58,158 nucleotides of DNA from an uncultured Clostridia bacterium (GCA_947626685.1 CANQTD010000008.1:1-58158); one strand, 5' to 3'. Numbered from the stretch's first letter, positions 25,294 through 34,385 are shown. Notes: generated by a model not told the origin, from the letters alone. Numbers and translations are program-made.

Positions 25294-25323
25294 ATGATAA
25301 CAGATCTTGCGGAAAAAGACCAA
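25294..25323 (-). promoter_or_regulatory. Possible promoter of adhE
   Basis: Minus strand TTGGTC (25318-25323), 18 bp, TATCAT (25294-25299). Moderate match only. Confidence 0.4.
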
Positions 25324-25349
25324 CGACGGACGCGGCGCGCCGCATACGC

Positions 25350-27977
25350 TTAAAGCGACATCAGCTGGCGTTCGATCTTTTCCTTCATTTCGAGATACTT
25401 TTCACGCTTCGCCTGCTCGTCCTCGACGAGCTTTTTGGGCGCTTTTGCGACGAAATTGGTATTTGAGAGCTTGCTCTCCGCACGGGCGATCTCCCCCGTC
25501 ACGCGGGCGAGCTCCTTTTGCAGGCGCGCACGCTCCTCTTCGATATTGACGAGCTCGCCGAGCGGAATGAAGATCTGCGCGATCTCGGTGACTTGCGAGA
25601 CCGTCTTTTCCCCCGCTTCCGCGCCGCTCTCGGCAAATTCGATCTCGCTCGCGCCGGCAAGGCGGAGAATGGAACTCTTATTGACGGAGATCAGCCTCTT
25701 CGCCTCCGTCACGAGATAGAGGTGCACCTTCTTTGCGGGCGGGCAGTTTACCGAGACCTTGATCGCGCGCACCGCCTTGATGAGCTCGATCACGCCCTCG
25801 AACGTCTTTGCCTCCTGTTTGTAGGCGAGCTTGGAGTTGTAGCGGGGATAGTCCGCCGTGATGATATGCCCCTCCGTTCCGGGAAGGTACCCGTAGATCT
25901 CCTCCGTGACGAAGGGAGCGAACGGATGCAAGAGTTTCAAGAGGTCTTTGAGGACGAACAGGAGCACGCCGAGCGTCGCGCGCTTCTTTTCGGGGTCGCC
26001 GCCGTAGAGCGACGGCTTGCAGAGCTCGATATACCAATCGCAGAAGTCGTCCCACGCAAAGGCGGTGAGTTTATCCGCCGCGATGCCGAGGTCGTATTTC
26101 TGGATGGAGAGCGTGACCTCGCGGATCGTCGTCTGCAAACGGGAGATGATCCAGCGGTCGGCGGGCGTGAGCTTGATCTTCGCAAGATCGGTGCAGACCG
26201 TCTCGTCCTTTGCGTTCATGAGCACAAAGCGGGAGGCGTTCCAGATCTTGTTGATGAAGTTGCGGGAGGCCTCCACCTTCGTCTCCGTGAAACGGGTATC
26301 GTTGCCGGGGGCAACGCCCGTGATGAGCGAAAGACGGAGAGAGTCCGCGCCGTATTTTTCGATGATCTCGAGCGGGTCGATGCCGTTGCCGAGCGTCTTG
26401 GACATTTTTCGCCCCTGCTCGTCGCGCACGAGGCCGTGGATGAGCACGTCGCGGAACGGGACCTTCCCCGTATAGCGGATGCCCGAGAACATCATGCGCA
26501 TGACCCAGAAGGGAATGATGTCGTAGCCCGTCACGAGCACGTCCGTCGGGTAGAAATATTTGTATTCGGGCGTCTCCTCGGGCCAGCCGAGCGTGGAGAA
26601 CGGCCAGAGCGCGGAGGAGAACCATGTGTCGAGGCAATCCTCGTCCTGATGAAGGCGGGAGCTCCCGCACTTCGGGCAGACGTCGGGGTCGGTCTTGGAA
26701 CAGATCTGCGCGCCGCAGTCGTCGCAATACCACACGGGGATGCGGTGCCCCCACCAAAGCTGGCGGGAGATGCACCAGTCGCGGATATTTTCCAACCAAT
26801 TATAGTAGATCTTTGCAAAGCGGTCGGGCGTGAACTTCGTCTTGTTCTTCATGACCGCGTCGATGGCAGGTTTCGCGAGCGGAGCCATTCTGACGAACCA
26901 CTGTTTGGAGACGAGCGGCTCGAGGGTGGCGTTGCAGCGGTGGCAGTGCCCGACGTTGTGCGTGTGCGCTTCCACTTTGACGAGAAGGCCGAGGCTGTCC
27001 ATTTCGGCAACGATGCGCTTCCTTGCTTCGTACCTGTCGAGCCCCGCGAACTTCCCCCCTTCGGCGTTGATCGTGCCGTCGTCGTTCAGGATGCGGATCA
27101 TGGGCAAATTGTTGCGCAGACCCACTTCGAAGTCGTTGGGATCGTGGGCGGGCGTGATCTTCACCGCGCCCGTGCCGAATTCGGGGTCGACGTAAGCGTC
27201 CGCGACGACGGGGATCTTTCTCCCCACGAGCGGAAGGACGAGCGTTTTCCCGACGAGGTGCGCATACCGTCCGTCCTCCGGGTGAACGGCGACGGCCGTA
27301 TCGCCGAGCATCGTCTCGGGGCGGGTCGTCGCGATCACGACGCTCTCGTCCGAGCCGTCCACGGGATAGCGGAAGTACCAGAAATGTCCCGCGTCCTCCG
27401 AATAGGAGACTTCCTCGTCGGAGAGCGCCGTCTTGCAGTCGGGGCACCAGTTGATGATGCGGCTCCCGCGGTAGATGAGCCCTTTTTCATAGAGTTTGAA
27501 GAACGCCTCGCGCACCGCGTTCGAACAGCGGTCATCTAATGTAAAAGCGAGGCGGGACCAATCGCAGGAGGAACCCAGCTTTTTGAGCTGTTCCACGATC
27601 GCTCCGCCGTACTGCTCTTTCCATGCCCAGGCGCGAGAGAGAAATTCCTCTCTGCCGAGGTCCTCTTTCGAGATCCCCTCGTCGCGCAGTTTTTCCACGA
27701 TCTTATGCTCGGTCGCAAGCGACGCGTGGTCGGTGCCGGGCATCCACAGCACGGAGTAGCCCTGCATGCGCTTGAAGCGGACGACGATGTCCTGCAACGT
27801 CTCGTCCATCGCGTGCCCCATGTGCAGCCTGCCCGTGATGTTGGGCGGGGGCATCATGACGGTGAACGGAACTTTTTGCGGGTCGATCTTCGCTTCGAAC
27901 GCCCCGTCCTCCATCCATTCTGCATAGATCTTGTCTTCAAATTCTCTCGGATTGTATGTCGTTTGCATTTCTTTCAT
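25350..27977 (-). CDS. valS: Valine-tRNA ligase
   Basis: Class I aminoacyl-tRNA synthetase, 875 residues. The HIGH-type motif is P-P-N-I-T-G-R-L-H-M-G-H-A (near 48-60) and the KMSKS motif is G-R-K-M-S-K-T-L-G-N-G. Zinc-like pairs C-D-D-C and C-P-K-C lie between them, and the C-terminus ends in the ValRS coiled-coil arm (Q-K-E-L-A-R-V-T-G-E-I). ATG 27977 has GAGGT upstream; the longer frame runs into the promoter. The leader is only about 25 nt, so no T-box controls it. Confidence 0.96.
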   Translation of the reverse strand: MKEMQTTYNPREFEDKIYAEWMEDGAFEAKIDPQKVPFTVMMPPPNITGRLHMGHAMDETLQDIVVRFKRMQGYSVLWMPGTDHASLATEHKIVEKLRDEGISKEDLGREEFLSRAWAWKEQYGGAIVEQLKKLGSSCDWSRLAFTLDDRCSNAVREAFFKLYEKGLIYRGSRIINWCPDCKTALSDEEVSYSEDAGHFWYFRYPVDGSDESVVIATTRPETMLGDTAVAVHPEDGRYAHLVGKTLVLPLVGRKIPVVADAYVDPEFGTGAVKITPAHDPNDFEVGLRNNLPMIRILNDDGTINAEGGKFAGLDRYEARKRIVAEMDSLGLLVKVEAHTHNVGHCHRCNATLEPLVSKQWFVRMAPLAKPAIDAVMKNKTKFTPDRFAKIYYNWLENIRDWCISRQLWWGHRIPVWYCDDCGAQICSKTDPDVCPKCGSSRLHQDEDCLDTWFSSALWPFSTLGWPEETPEYKYFYPTDVLVTGYDIIPFWVMRMMFSGIRYTGKVPFRDVLIHGLVRDEQGRKMSKTLGNGIDPLEIIEKYGADSLRLSLITGVAPGNDTRFTETKVEASRNFINKIWNASRFVLMNAKDETVCTDLAKIKLTPADRWIISRLQTTIREVTLSIQKYDLGIAADKLTAFAWDDFCDWYIELCKPSLYGGDPEKKRATLGVLLFVLKDLLKLLHPFAPFVTEEIYGYLPGTEGHIITADYPRYNSKLAYKQEAKTFEGVIELIKAVRAIKVSVNCPPAKKVHLYLVTEAKRLISVNKSSILRLAGASEIEFAESGAEAGEKTVSQVTEIAQIFIPLGELVNIEEERARLQKELARVTGEIARAESKLSNTNFVAKAPKKLVEDEQAKREKYLEMKEKIERQLMSL

Positions 27978-28008
27978 ATTTTTGCGACCTCGGAAGTGAA
28001 CGGCTATC

Positions 28009-28037
28009 ATTATAAACCTTTTTTTGGCCGTTGTCAA
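28009..28037 (-). promoter_or_regulatory. Sigma-A promoter of valS
   Basis: Minus strand TTGACA (28032-28037), 17 bp, TATAAT (28009-28014). Its -35 overlaps the -35 of the divergent ABC operon promoter. Confidence 0.85.
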
Positions 28038-28060
28038 TAAATCCGCCCTTTACATAGAAT
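28031..28060 (+). promoter_or_regulatory. Promoter of the SsuA/THI5-type ABC operon
   Basis: TTGTCA (28031-28036), 18 bp, TAGAAT (28055-28060). The -35 hexamers of this promoter and the valS promoter overlap on opposite strands. Confidence 0.65.
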
Positions 28061-28089
28061 ATATTATTCCAATTTTCACGGAGTGTTTT

Positions 28090-29088
28090 ATGAAAAAACT
28101 ACCGATTTTACTCGGAGCGGCGCTTTTTGCCCTCCTTCCCCTTTCCGCCTGCGGCGGAAACGACGACGGCCTCACGACCGTTCACATCAACGAAGTCACG
28201 CACTCGGTGTTCTACGCGCCGATGTATCTCGCCGACTCCCTCGGATATTTCGAGGAAGAAGGCATCAAAATCAAGCTCACCAACGGCGGCGGCGCAGACA
28301 AGGTCATGGCGGCCGTGCTCTCGAACAGCGCGAATATCGGCTTCTGCGGCCCCGAAGCCGCCTTCTATGTCGCCTCGGGCGGAACGAGCGACGTCCCCGT
28401 CGTTTTCGGACAGCTCACCCACCGCGACGGCTCCTTCCTCCTGTCCCGCGACGACGAGCGCGAAACGTTCGATTGGAGCGATCTCGCAGGCAAGGAGATC
28501 CTCGCCGGCAGACACGGCGGCGTGCCCGCGATGACGTTCGAATACATTCTCAAAGAGAAAAACGTCGAGGGCTACAAGCTCAACTTCGACGTCGAATTCA
28601 ACAACATGACGGCGGCGTTCCTCGAGGGGACGGCGGACTACTGCACGGTGTTCGAACCCACCGCTTCCGCGATACAGGCGGAGGGCAAAGGCTATATCGT
28701 CGCGGCGGTCGGCGAGGCGAGCGGCGAAGTCCCCTACACGAGCTTTATCGCCAAGAGATCGTGGATCTCGGGGCATGAGGACATCGTAGAGGGCTTCCTG
28801 CGCGCCATGCTCAAAGCCGTGGACTATGCGCAGACCGAGTCTCCCGAGCTGATCGCCGAAAAGCTCACCGGGCACTTCCCCGACACCTCGAAGGAATCGC
28901 TCGCGACGAGCGTCAAAAACTATCGCGACATCGACGCGTGGGTCACAAACATGACGATGACGGAAACGAGTTTCACGCGGCTGCAAGATATCATGGACGC
29001 GGCGGGAGAGCTCCCCTCGCGCGTGGATTTCGGATTCTTCGTGGACAACAGCTACGCAAAGAAGGCTTACGAAACGTTGAAGGCATAG
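28090..29088 (+). CDS. ABC transporter substrate-binding lipoprotein (SsuA/THI5-like)
   Basis: 332 residues with a lipoprotein signal (lipobox L-S-A-C-G, Cys near 19) and an NMT1/THI5-like periplasmic-binding fold (E-V-T-H-S-V-F-Y-A-P-M-Y-L-A, then N-G-G-G-A-D-K-V-M-A-A, and G-R-H-G-G-V-P). This family binds thiamine pyrimidine precursors, riboflavin, sulfonates, nitrate or similar small ligands. No thiamine or sulfur genes and no riboswitch are nearby, so the ligand is open. First gene of a three-gene importer operon; GGAG precedes ATG 28090. Confidence 0.88.
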   Translation: MKKLPILLGAALFALLPLSACGGNDDGLTTVHINEVTHSVFYAPMYLADSLGYFEEEGIKIKLTNGGGADKVMAAVLSNSANIGFCGPEAAFYVASGGTSDVPVVFGQLTHRDGSFLLSRDDERETFDWSDLAGKEILAGRHGGVPAMTFEYILKEKNVEGYKLNFDVEFNNMTAAFLEGTADYCTVFEPTASAIQAEGKGYIVAAVGEASGEVPYTSFIAKRSWISGHEDIVEGFLRAMLKAVDYAQTESPELIAEKLTGHFPDTSKESLATSVKNYRDIDAWVTNMTMTETSFTRLQDIMDAAGELPSRVDFGFFVDNSYAKKAYETLKA

Positions 29089-29118
29089 CCCGCGCTTGCC
29101 GTTACAGAGGAAACGCCT

Positions 29119-29856
29119 ATGAAAAAAGAAATTCTGCGATTTACCGATGTAACCTACATCTATCACACCGTCCGCGGGGAAACGATCGCGGCGCAGGACC
29201 TCTCCTTTTCGGTCGGCGAGGGGGAATTCGTCGCCATCATCGGGCCCTCGGGCTGCGGCAAGACCACCCTTCTCTCCCTCGCGGCGGAACTTCTGAAACC
29301 GTCCGAAGGGAACGTCTCGCGGACGGGAAGCTGCGGCTATATGCTGCAAAAGGACCATCTGTTCCCGTGGCGGACCATCGAGAAGAACATCGTTCTTCCC
29401 CTCGAGATCAAAAAACAAAACACGCCGCAGAACAGGGAGCGCGCCAAAAAACTCGCCGTCAAATACGGCCTCGGCGACTTTCTCGACAGCTATCCCTCCC
29501 AGCTCTCGGGAGGAATGCGCCAGCGGGCCGCCCTCATCCGCACCCTTGCGACCGATCCCGATATTCTTCTCCTCGACGAACCCTTCTCCGCGCTCGACTA
29601 CCAGACGCGCCTGAACGTCACCGAGGACGTCTCGGAGATCATCCGCAGCGAGGGAAAAACGGCGTTGCTCATCACCCATGACATCTCGGAAGCAATCTCG
29701 CTCGCCGACCGTATCCTCGTCCTCACGAAACGTCCCGCACGCGTCGCTTTTGAGCACGAAATGGACTTCGGCGACGTAAAAAACCCGCTCAAACGGCGGG
29801 AAACGGGCAACTTTTCGGGCTGGTTCGAAGTACTTTGGAAGGAGTTGAACATATGA
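29119..29856 (+). CDS. ABC transporter ATP-binding protein (SsuB/TauB type)
   Basis: 245 residues with Walker A G-P-S-G-C-G-K-T-T (near 43-51), Q-loop M-L-Q-K-D-H-L-F-P-W, signature L-S-G-G-M-R-Q-R, and Walker B I-L-L-L-D-E-P-F-S-A-L-D followed by the switch His in L-I-T-H-D-I. It powers the importer with the lipoprotein (30 bp upstream) and permease (overlapping by 4 bp). Confidence 0.95.
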   Translation: MKKEILRFTDVTYIYHTVRGETIAAQDLSFSVGEGEFVAIIGPSGCGKTTLLSLAAELLKPSEGNVSRTGSCGYMLQKDHLFPWRTIEKNIVLPLEIKKQNTPQNRERAKKLAVKYGLGDFLDSYPSQLSGGMRQRAALIRTLATDPDILLLDEPFSALDYQTRLNVTEDVSEIIRSEGKTALLITHDISEAISLADRILVLTKRPARVAFEHEMDFGDVKNPLKRRETGNFSGWFEVLWKELNI

Positions 29857-30674
29857 AGAAGCGTACAATGCGGCAGACATATTCCGCCGAGCACCTGCAC
29901 TTTCTCAAAAAACGGCGGCAGCACCTCGTCCTCGTCTGGACGCTGCGCGTGGGACTCCTGCTTCTCATCGCCGGCATATGGGAGCTCGTCACGGCTCTCG
30001 GATGGGTGGACCCCTTCTTCACGAGTTCCCCCTCCCGCATCGCCCGCACCATCGCGGGGCTATACAGCGACGGCGTCCTCTTCTACCATATCGGCGTGAC
30101 ACTCTGGGAGACGCTCGCGGGATTTGCCATCGCGGTCGGTCTCGGCTACGGGATCGCGCTCGCCCTATGGTGGAGCGACGTCCTGCGCGAGGTGCTCGAA
30201 CCGTATATCGTCGTTTTGAACGCGCTGCCGAAGATCGCGCTCGGACCGCTCATCATCGTCTGGTGCGGCACGGGAAGCAAGGCGATCCTGTTCATGACGG
30301 TGCTCGTCGGCATCATCGTCGCCATCATGCACATGCTCTCCGCCTTCATCGCGACGGATAAGAACAAGATGCTGCTTCTCCGCTCGATGGGCGCGTCGAA
30401 ATTTCAGATCCTCGCAAAACTCGTCGTTCCCTCCTCCCTTCCCGCCTTCATCTCCATGCTCAAAGTCGCGGTCGGCATGTCGTGGATCGGCTCGATCATG
30501 GGCGAATACATCGTTTCAAGGGCGGGTCTCGGATACTTGATCGTGTACGGCGGGCAGGTGTTCAAGCTCGACCTCGTGATGAGCGCGACGGTGCTCCTCT
30601 GCCTCCTTGCGGCGGGAATGTACTTTCTTGTGGCGCTTCTCGAGAAATTCCTCGTGAAAAACACAGAAAGCTGA
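29853..30674 (+). CDS. ABC transporter permease (SsuC type)
   Basis: 273 residues, about six membrane segments, with the family EAA-type loop near residue 190 (S-M-G-A-S-K-F-Q-I-L-A-K-L-V-V-P-S-S-L-P). ATG 29853 overlaps the ATPase stop as ATGA and has GGAAGGAG upstream. The last 159 bp overlap, tail to tail, the end of the YkvI-like gene on the other strand. Confidence 0.92.
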   Translation: MKKRTMRQTYSAEHLHFLKKRRQHLVLVWTLRVGLLLLIAGIWELVTALGWVDPFFTSSPSRIARTIAGLYSDGVLFYHIGVTLWETLAGFAIAVGLGYGIALALWWSDVLREVLEPYIVVLNALPKIALGPLIIVWCGTGSKAILFMTVLVGIIVAIMHMLSAFIATDKNKMLLLRSMGASKFQILAKLVVPSSLPAFISMLKVAVGMSWIGSIMGEYIVSRAGLGYLIVYGGQVFKLDLVMSATVLLCLLAAGMYFLVALLEKFLVKNTES

Positions 30675-31589
30675 GAAAAGAAGTCCGAGGATCCCCTCGG
30701 CGGGATAGAAAACAGAGACGATACCCGTGAGACCGAAACGGGACAGCGCAAACGCCGCGAGGAGGACGATCCCCTTCGCGGCATACTTTTTGCGGCTTTT
30801 CAGCGCGTCGCAGGCTTTCAGAAGAGGGTAGAGAGATGAGGCGAGCGAAGTGACGATGGCGAGGGCGACCATCAGCGAAAACGCCTTTCTCCCGCGCATG
30901 ACATACAAAAAAGGCATCTCCGCCCGCAGCGCGTTCTCCCCCGCGCGGTAAATGCTCCCGAGGATGGCGAAGGAAGCGGCTGCGATCACGAGGGCGGCGG
31001 CCAGCGCCGAAAGGTACGGCCGCGTGACCTCCTTCCCGAGGTCGAGGAGCACGGGCGCGAGCAGAAAGGCGTTCATGCCCGCATAGACCGTTCCCCCGCC
31101 GAAGCCCGCAAATCCGTTCGGACAAGACGGGAGAAAATCGGACAAGTTTCCTCCCCCGAAAGCGAACACAAAGACGAGGAGCACGGGCACGAGCACGAGG
31201 TTGACGGCGGAGACTCCCTTGACGCCGCGCGTCAGAACGAGCGAAGTGAAGAAAAGCCCGAGCACGGACAAGAGCGGCTTCCCCGCGGGAAAGAGCGCGT
31301 CGAGCCCCGCCAACATGCCCGCGCAAGGAATGAGGCACAGCGAGAGCGACGCGATCTTCACCGCGCCCGCACATTTCCCGAATACGGCGCGGAGCGTCTC
31401 TTCGTATCCCCCGTACTTCTTCCCGAGTTTGAGAAAGAGCGCGCATTGCAGGCAGAAGAGCGCGGCGGAGAGAAGGACGGGGAAAAAGAAGAAGGGCGTG
31501 TGAAAGAAGCGGACAAGCTCGGCTCCCGAGATAAACCCGGCTCCGATCGCTCCCCCTGCGATGATGCACGCGCCCTTGATCTCCTTCAT
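30516..31589 (-). CDS. YkvI-like membrane transporter with an antisense-derived tail
   Basis: 357 residues. The first 315 or so form about ten membrane helices with the YkvI/LeuT-like start G-A-G-F-I-S-G-A-E-L-V-R-F-F, a probable secondary transporter of amino acids. The last roughly 50 residues are unlike the rest: highly charged (R, K, E, H), no membrane segment, and encoded antisense to the 3' end of the ABC permease gene. This looks like loss of an earlier stop followed by read-on to the next one. The ribosome site is weak. The start fits the conserved N-terminus. Confidence 0.82.
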   Translation of the reverse strand: MKEIKGACIIAGGAIGAGFISGAELVRFFHTPFFFFPVLLSAALFCLQCALFLKLGKKYGGYEETLRAVFGKCAGAVKIASLSLCLIPCAGMLAGLDALFPAGKPLLSVLGLFFTSLVLTRGVKGVSAVNLVLVPVLLVFVFAFGGGNLSDFLPSCPNGFAGFGGGTVYAGMNAFLLAPVLLDLGKEVTRPYLSALAAALVIAAASFAILGSIYRAGENALRAEMPFLYVMRGRKAFSLMVALAIVTSLASSLYPLLKACDALKSRKKYAAKGIVLLAAFALSRFGLTGIVSVFYPAEGILGLLFSAFCVFHEEFLEKRHKKVHSRRKEAEEHRRAHHEVELEHLPAVHDQVSETRP

Positions 31590-31653
31590 ATGCGTTTTTA
31601 TATGCGAAATGCGGAAAAACTATGAGAAAATCCAAAAAAATTTCACAAATTAC

Positions 31654-31668
31654 GTCACACATAGTACT
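31654..31668 (+). repeat. Dispersed motif copy 1 (GTCACACATAGTACT)
   Basis: One of four scattered copies (others at 38014, 44793 and 52662). It lies just upstream of the PadR-gene -35. A related sequence, GTCAGATGTAGTATA, recurs 34 bp on (31688-31702) and overlaps the -10. Confidence 0.5.
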
Positions 31669-31675
31669 TCCGCTA

Positions 31676-31704
31676 TTGACAAAATATGTCAGATGTAGTA
31701 TAAT
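31676..31704 (+). promoter_or_regulatory. Sigma-A promoter of the PadR-type gene
   Basis: TTGACA (31676-31681), 17 bp, TATAAT (31699-31704). The two GTCA-N4-TAGTA repeats flank and overlap it, so autoregulation is plausible. Confidence 0.85.
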
Positions 31705-31739
31705 GAGGTCGAATCAGAAACAAAATAAGGAGGAAAATC

Positions 31740-34385
31740 ATGGACGACGAGAATATGCCTGCGGCAGATCCCGAAGAAAAAGACGAGAAATCCATCTCTT
31801 CCGATCTCATCCGCGGACATATCAATACCATCATCCTGCGCGCGCTCTACGACGGCGACAAGTACGGCTATGCCATCATCGCCGAGATCGAGCGCAAGAG
31901 CCACGGACAGTATTCGCTGAAACAGCCCTCCCTTTACAGCGCGCTCAAGCGCCTTGAAAAGGACGGCTACGTCACATCCTATTGGGGCGGCTCCGTCGGC
32001 GGCGGCAGAAGAAAGTATTTCTCGCTCACGGATGAGGGCAAGGAGATCGCGGAGACCAACCAGGCGGAATGGGAATATTCCCGCACCGTCATCGACTCGC
32101 TTATTTCGGACAAGGAGTTCGACTTCTCCAATCCCGCGCCTTCCGCCGTGAACATGCGCGTTCTGAAAAGTTCCACTTCCCGCGTCCCCTACCGCGGCGA
32201 GGACGGCGAAGAGCTCGACTACGAGCCCGCCTTCGACGACAGTGCGGAGCGCGACGCCTTCAAACAGGAACTCGAAGCGGAATACGACCAGCGCGCGCAG
32301 GAGTTCGAGAGCGAACGGCAGAGCTTCGAGCAGGAGCGGCAGAACTTCGAACAGCAGCTCGAGGAAGAGCGCAAGAGCCACGAGGCCGCGTTGGAAGCAG
32401 AACGCCAAAACTACGAACAGCAGCTTCAGGCGGAGAGAGAATCGCTCACCAAACAGCTCGAAACGGAGCGCGCGTTCTACACGCAGAGGCTCGAGACCGA
32501 CCGTCTCGCCCACTCGCAGGAGCTCGAGACGCGCAAGCAGACCTTTACGCAGGAACTCGAATCCGAACGCCGCGAGCTCGAAGCGCAGCGGCAGATCATG
32601 ACGCTCGACATGGATGCGCAACGGCGCAACTTTGCACGCGAGCTCGAAGCGGAGAGACAGGCGGCCGCAGACGCCATCGAGGAAGAACGGCGTGCCTTTG
32701 AAGCGGAAAAGCTCTCCGCAAACGAACAGCTCGAGGAAGCGCGCCGCAATTTCGAGGCGGAAAAACAGGCGGCGGCCGATTCGATCGAGGAACAGCGCCG
32801 CGCCCTCGCCGATTCCTTAGAGGCGGACAGAGCCAACCTTTCGGGCGAACTCGAGGCGGGCCGCCAAAGCCTGACCGAGGAACGCGAACGGTTCGAAGAA
32901 GAGATGCGCGAGCGCAATTCCGCCTTTATGACGGAGCGCGACCGCAGGGAAAAGGAACTCGCCGAGCGCGAACGTCTCCTCGACGAGAAGCGGAAAGAGA
33001 TCGAGACGATGCGCGAGGAGGCTCTCGCCGCACAGCAGGCGCAGGCCACCGATGAGGCGGCGCAGGCCGCGGATGAAGCTGCTTTCAACGAGCGCGTGCG
33101 GCAGTTCGAAGAGGAAGAGGCCGCGCGCAAGCGGGAAATGGAGAACGAATTCGCCTACCGTACCGAAATGCTCGAACGGGACGCGAGCGTCCGCAGGGAA
33201 GCTCTCGAGGCGGAGGAATCCGAACGCCGCCGCATTCTCGATGAGGAAGAGACGTCCCGCAGGGAAGCTCTCGACGCGGAAGAAGCGAGCCGCAGGGAAG
33301 AGTTCGAAGCCGAGATGGGCGCGCGCAGGCAGGCCCTCGACGATGAGGAAGCCGAACGCCGTCTCGCCCTCGACGCGGAAGAGGCGGAACGCCGCCGTGC
33401 GCTCGAAGAGGAGCTTTCCCGCCGTACGGAAGAGGAAAACAGCGCGCAGGAGGAAGTGAGATCTCTCGAGATCGCCCTCCGCGAGCGCGAAGCCTCCTTC
33501 AACAGGGAATGCGACCGCCTTACGGAAATCATACACCGTCAGGAGGACACGCTGGCGGCAGAACGCACCGCGCACGCGCAGGAACTCGCCGCACAGGAAC
33601 AGCGTATCCGCGAGGAACAGGAGGCCTCCTACCGCGAGCGCGAACAGCAGCTGATCCACCGCAACTACAAGGCACTCATCGACAATTCGTCTCCCGCCCC
33701 CGCCGAACAGGGCGAGTACACCTATCTCAATCCCCCCGTCGCTTCCCCCGCCGAGGCGAACGCGCAACCGTCGAACGAGCAGCAGAACTACCGCGAGGTC
33801 ATCCGCACCATCTATGAGGGTGCCGTTCCGCAGAACGGCGCGGCGGACGAAGGGGCTCGCCCGACCGACACCATGGACTTCACCCCGATCCAAACGCGTG
33901 CCGCGCAAGACGTCATCAAGATCACGACAACGGGCGGGCAGACTTCCCAAAAACCGCGCGAGGAATCCATGAGCGTCGTCCACAAGGGCAAGATGCTCTT
34001 CCTCTCCGCAGTCGTCGTGTTCTGCCTCTGCGTGATCGAGGGAGCCGTCGCTTTCGGGCTTCGAGAAAGATTTTCGCTTCCCGTCTTTTACCCCTATCTC
34101 ATCTGGGGAGCGGGGCTCATCCTCCTGCTCGTGACGGGGCTTGCCTATGCCAACCGCTTCGGCGAAAGATCTATCCGCAGAAACGATTACAGGATCTGGA
34201 TCAACGCCGTCGTCATCTACGCGCTGCTCGTCATCGTCACGCTCATCGTCGCGCTTGCCGTGAACATTGATTTTACGAGCGTTTCCGCGCTTGCGACTTT
34301 CATCTTCGCACCCGTCATCTTCTACTTCGGCGTCGTGGTATTCGGGATCTGCTACTACTTCCTCACCCGTCCCAAGAAGAACTGA
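31740..34385 (+). CDS. Membrane-anchored PadR-type regulator with giant hendecad coiled coil
   Basis: 881 residues in three parts. Residues 20-115 form a PadR winged helix (L-I-R-G-H-I-N-T-I-I-L-R-A-L, Y-G-Y-A-I, Q-P-S-L-Y-S-A-L-K-R-L-E, G-G-G-R-R-K-Y-F). Residues about 164-645 are an unbroken charged coiled coil, much of it in 11-residue units (for example R-R-x-A-L-x-x-E-E-x-x, repeated seven times at 485-561). Residues about 752-876 carry four membrane helices. AAGGAGG precedes the ATG. Ordinary PadR proteins have 110-180 residues, so the fusion would tether a DNA-binding domain far from the membrane. Role unknown; membrane-stress sensing or chromosome tethering are guesses. Confidence 0.88.
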   Translation: MDDENMPAADPEEKDEKSISSDLIRGHINTIILRALYDGDKYGYAIIAEIERKSHGQYSLKQPSLYSALKRLEKDGYVTSYWGGSVGGGRRKYFSLTDEGKEIAETNQAEWEYSRTVIDSLISDKEFDFSNPAPSAVNMRVLKSSTSRVPYRGEDGEELDYEPAFDDSAERDAFKQELEAEYDQRAQEFESERQSFEQERQNFEQQLEEERKSHEAALEAERQNYEQQLQAERESLTKQLETERAFYTQRLETDRLAHSQELETRKQTFTQELESERRELEAQRQIMTLDMDAQRRNFARELEAERQAAADAIEEERRAFEAEKLSANEQLEEARRNFEAEKQAAADSIEEQRRALADSLEADRANLSGELEAGRQSLTEERERFEEEMRERNSAFMTERDRREKELAERERLLDEKRKEIETMREEALAAQQAQATDEAAQAADEAAFNERVRQFEEEEAARKREMENEFAYRTEMLERDASVRREALEAEESERRRILDEEETSRREALDAEEASRREEFEAEMGARRQALDDEEAERRLALDAEEAERRRALEEELSRRTEEENSAQEEVRSLEIALREREASFNRECDRLTEIIHRQEDTLAAERTAHAQELAAQEQRIREEQEASYREREQQLIHRNYKALIDNSSPAPAEQGEYTYLNPPVASPAEANAQPSNEQQNYREVIRTIYEGAVPQNGAADEGARPTDTMDFTPIQTRAAQDVIKITTTGGQTSQKPREESMSVVHKGKMLFLSAVVVFCLCVIEGAVAFGLRERFSLPVFYPYLIWGAGLILLLVTGLAYANRFGERSIRRNDYRIWINAVVIYALLVIVTLIVALAVNIDFTSVSALATFIFAPVIFYFGVVVFGICYYFLTRPKKN

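Noticed and set aside
25268..25349. Rex operator upstream of adhE
   Set aside because: No TTGTGAA-N4-TTCACAA-like sequence is present.
27978..28010. T-box riboswitch ahead of valS
   Set aside because: The promoter leaves only about 25 nt of leader, far too short.
28061..28089. TPP or other riboswitch ahead of the SsuA/THI5-like importer
   Set aside because: The leader is under 30 nt and shows no aptamer features.
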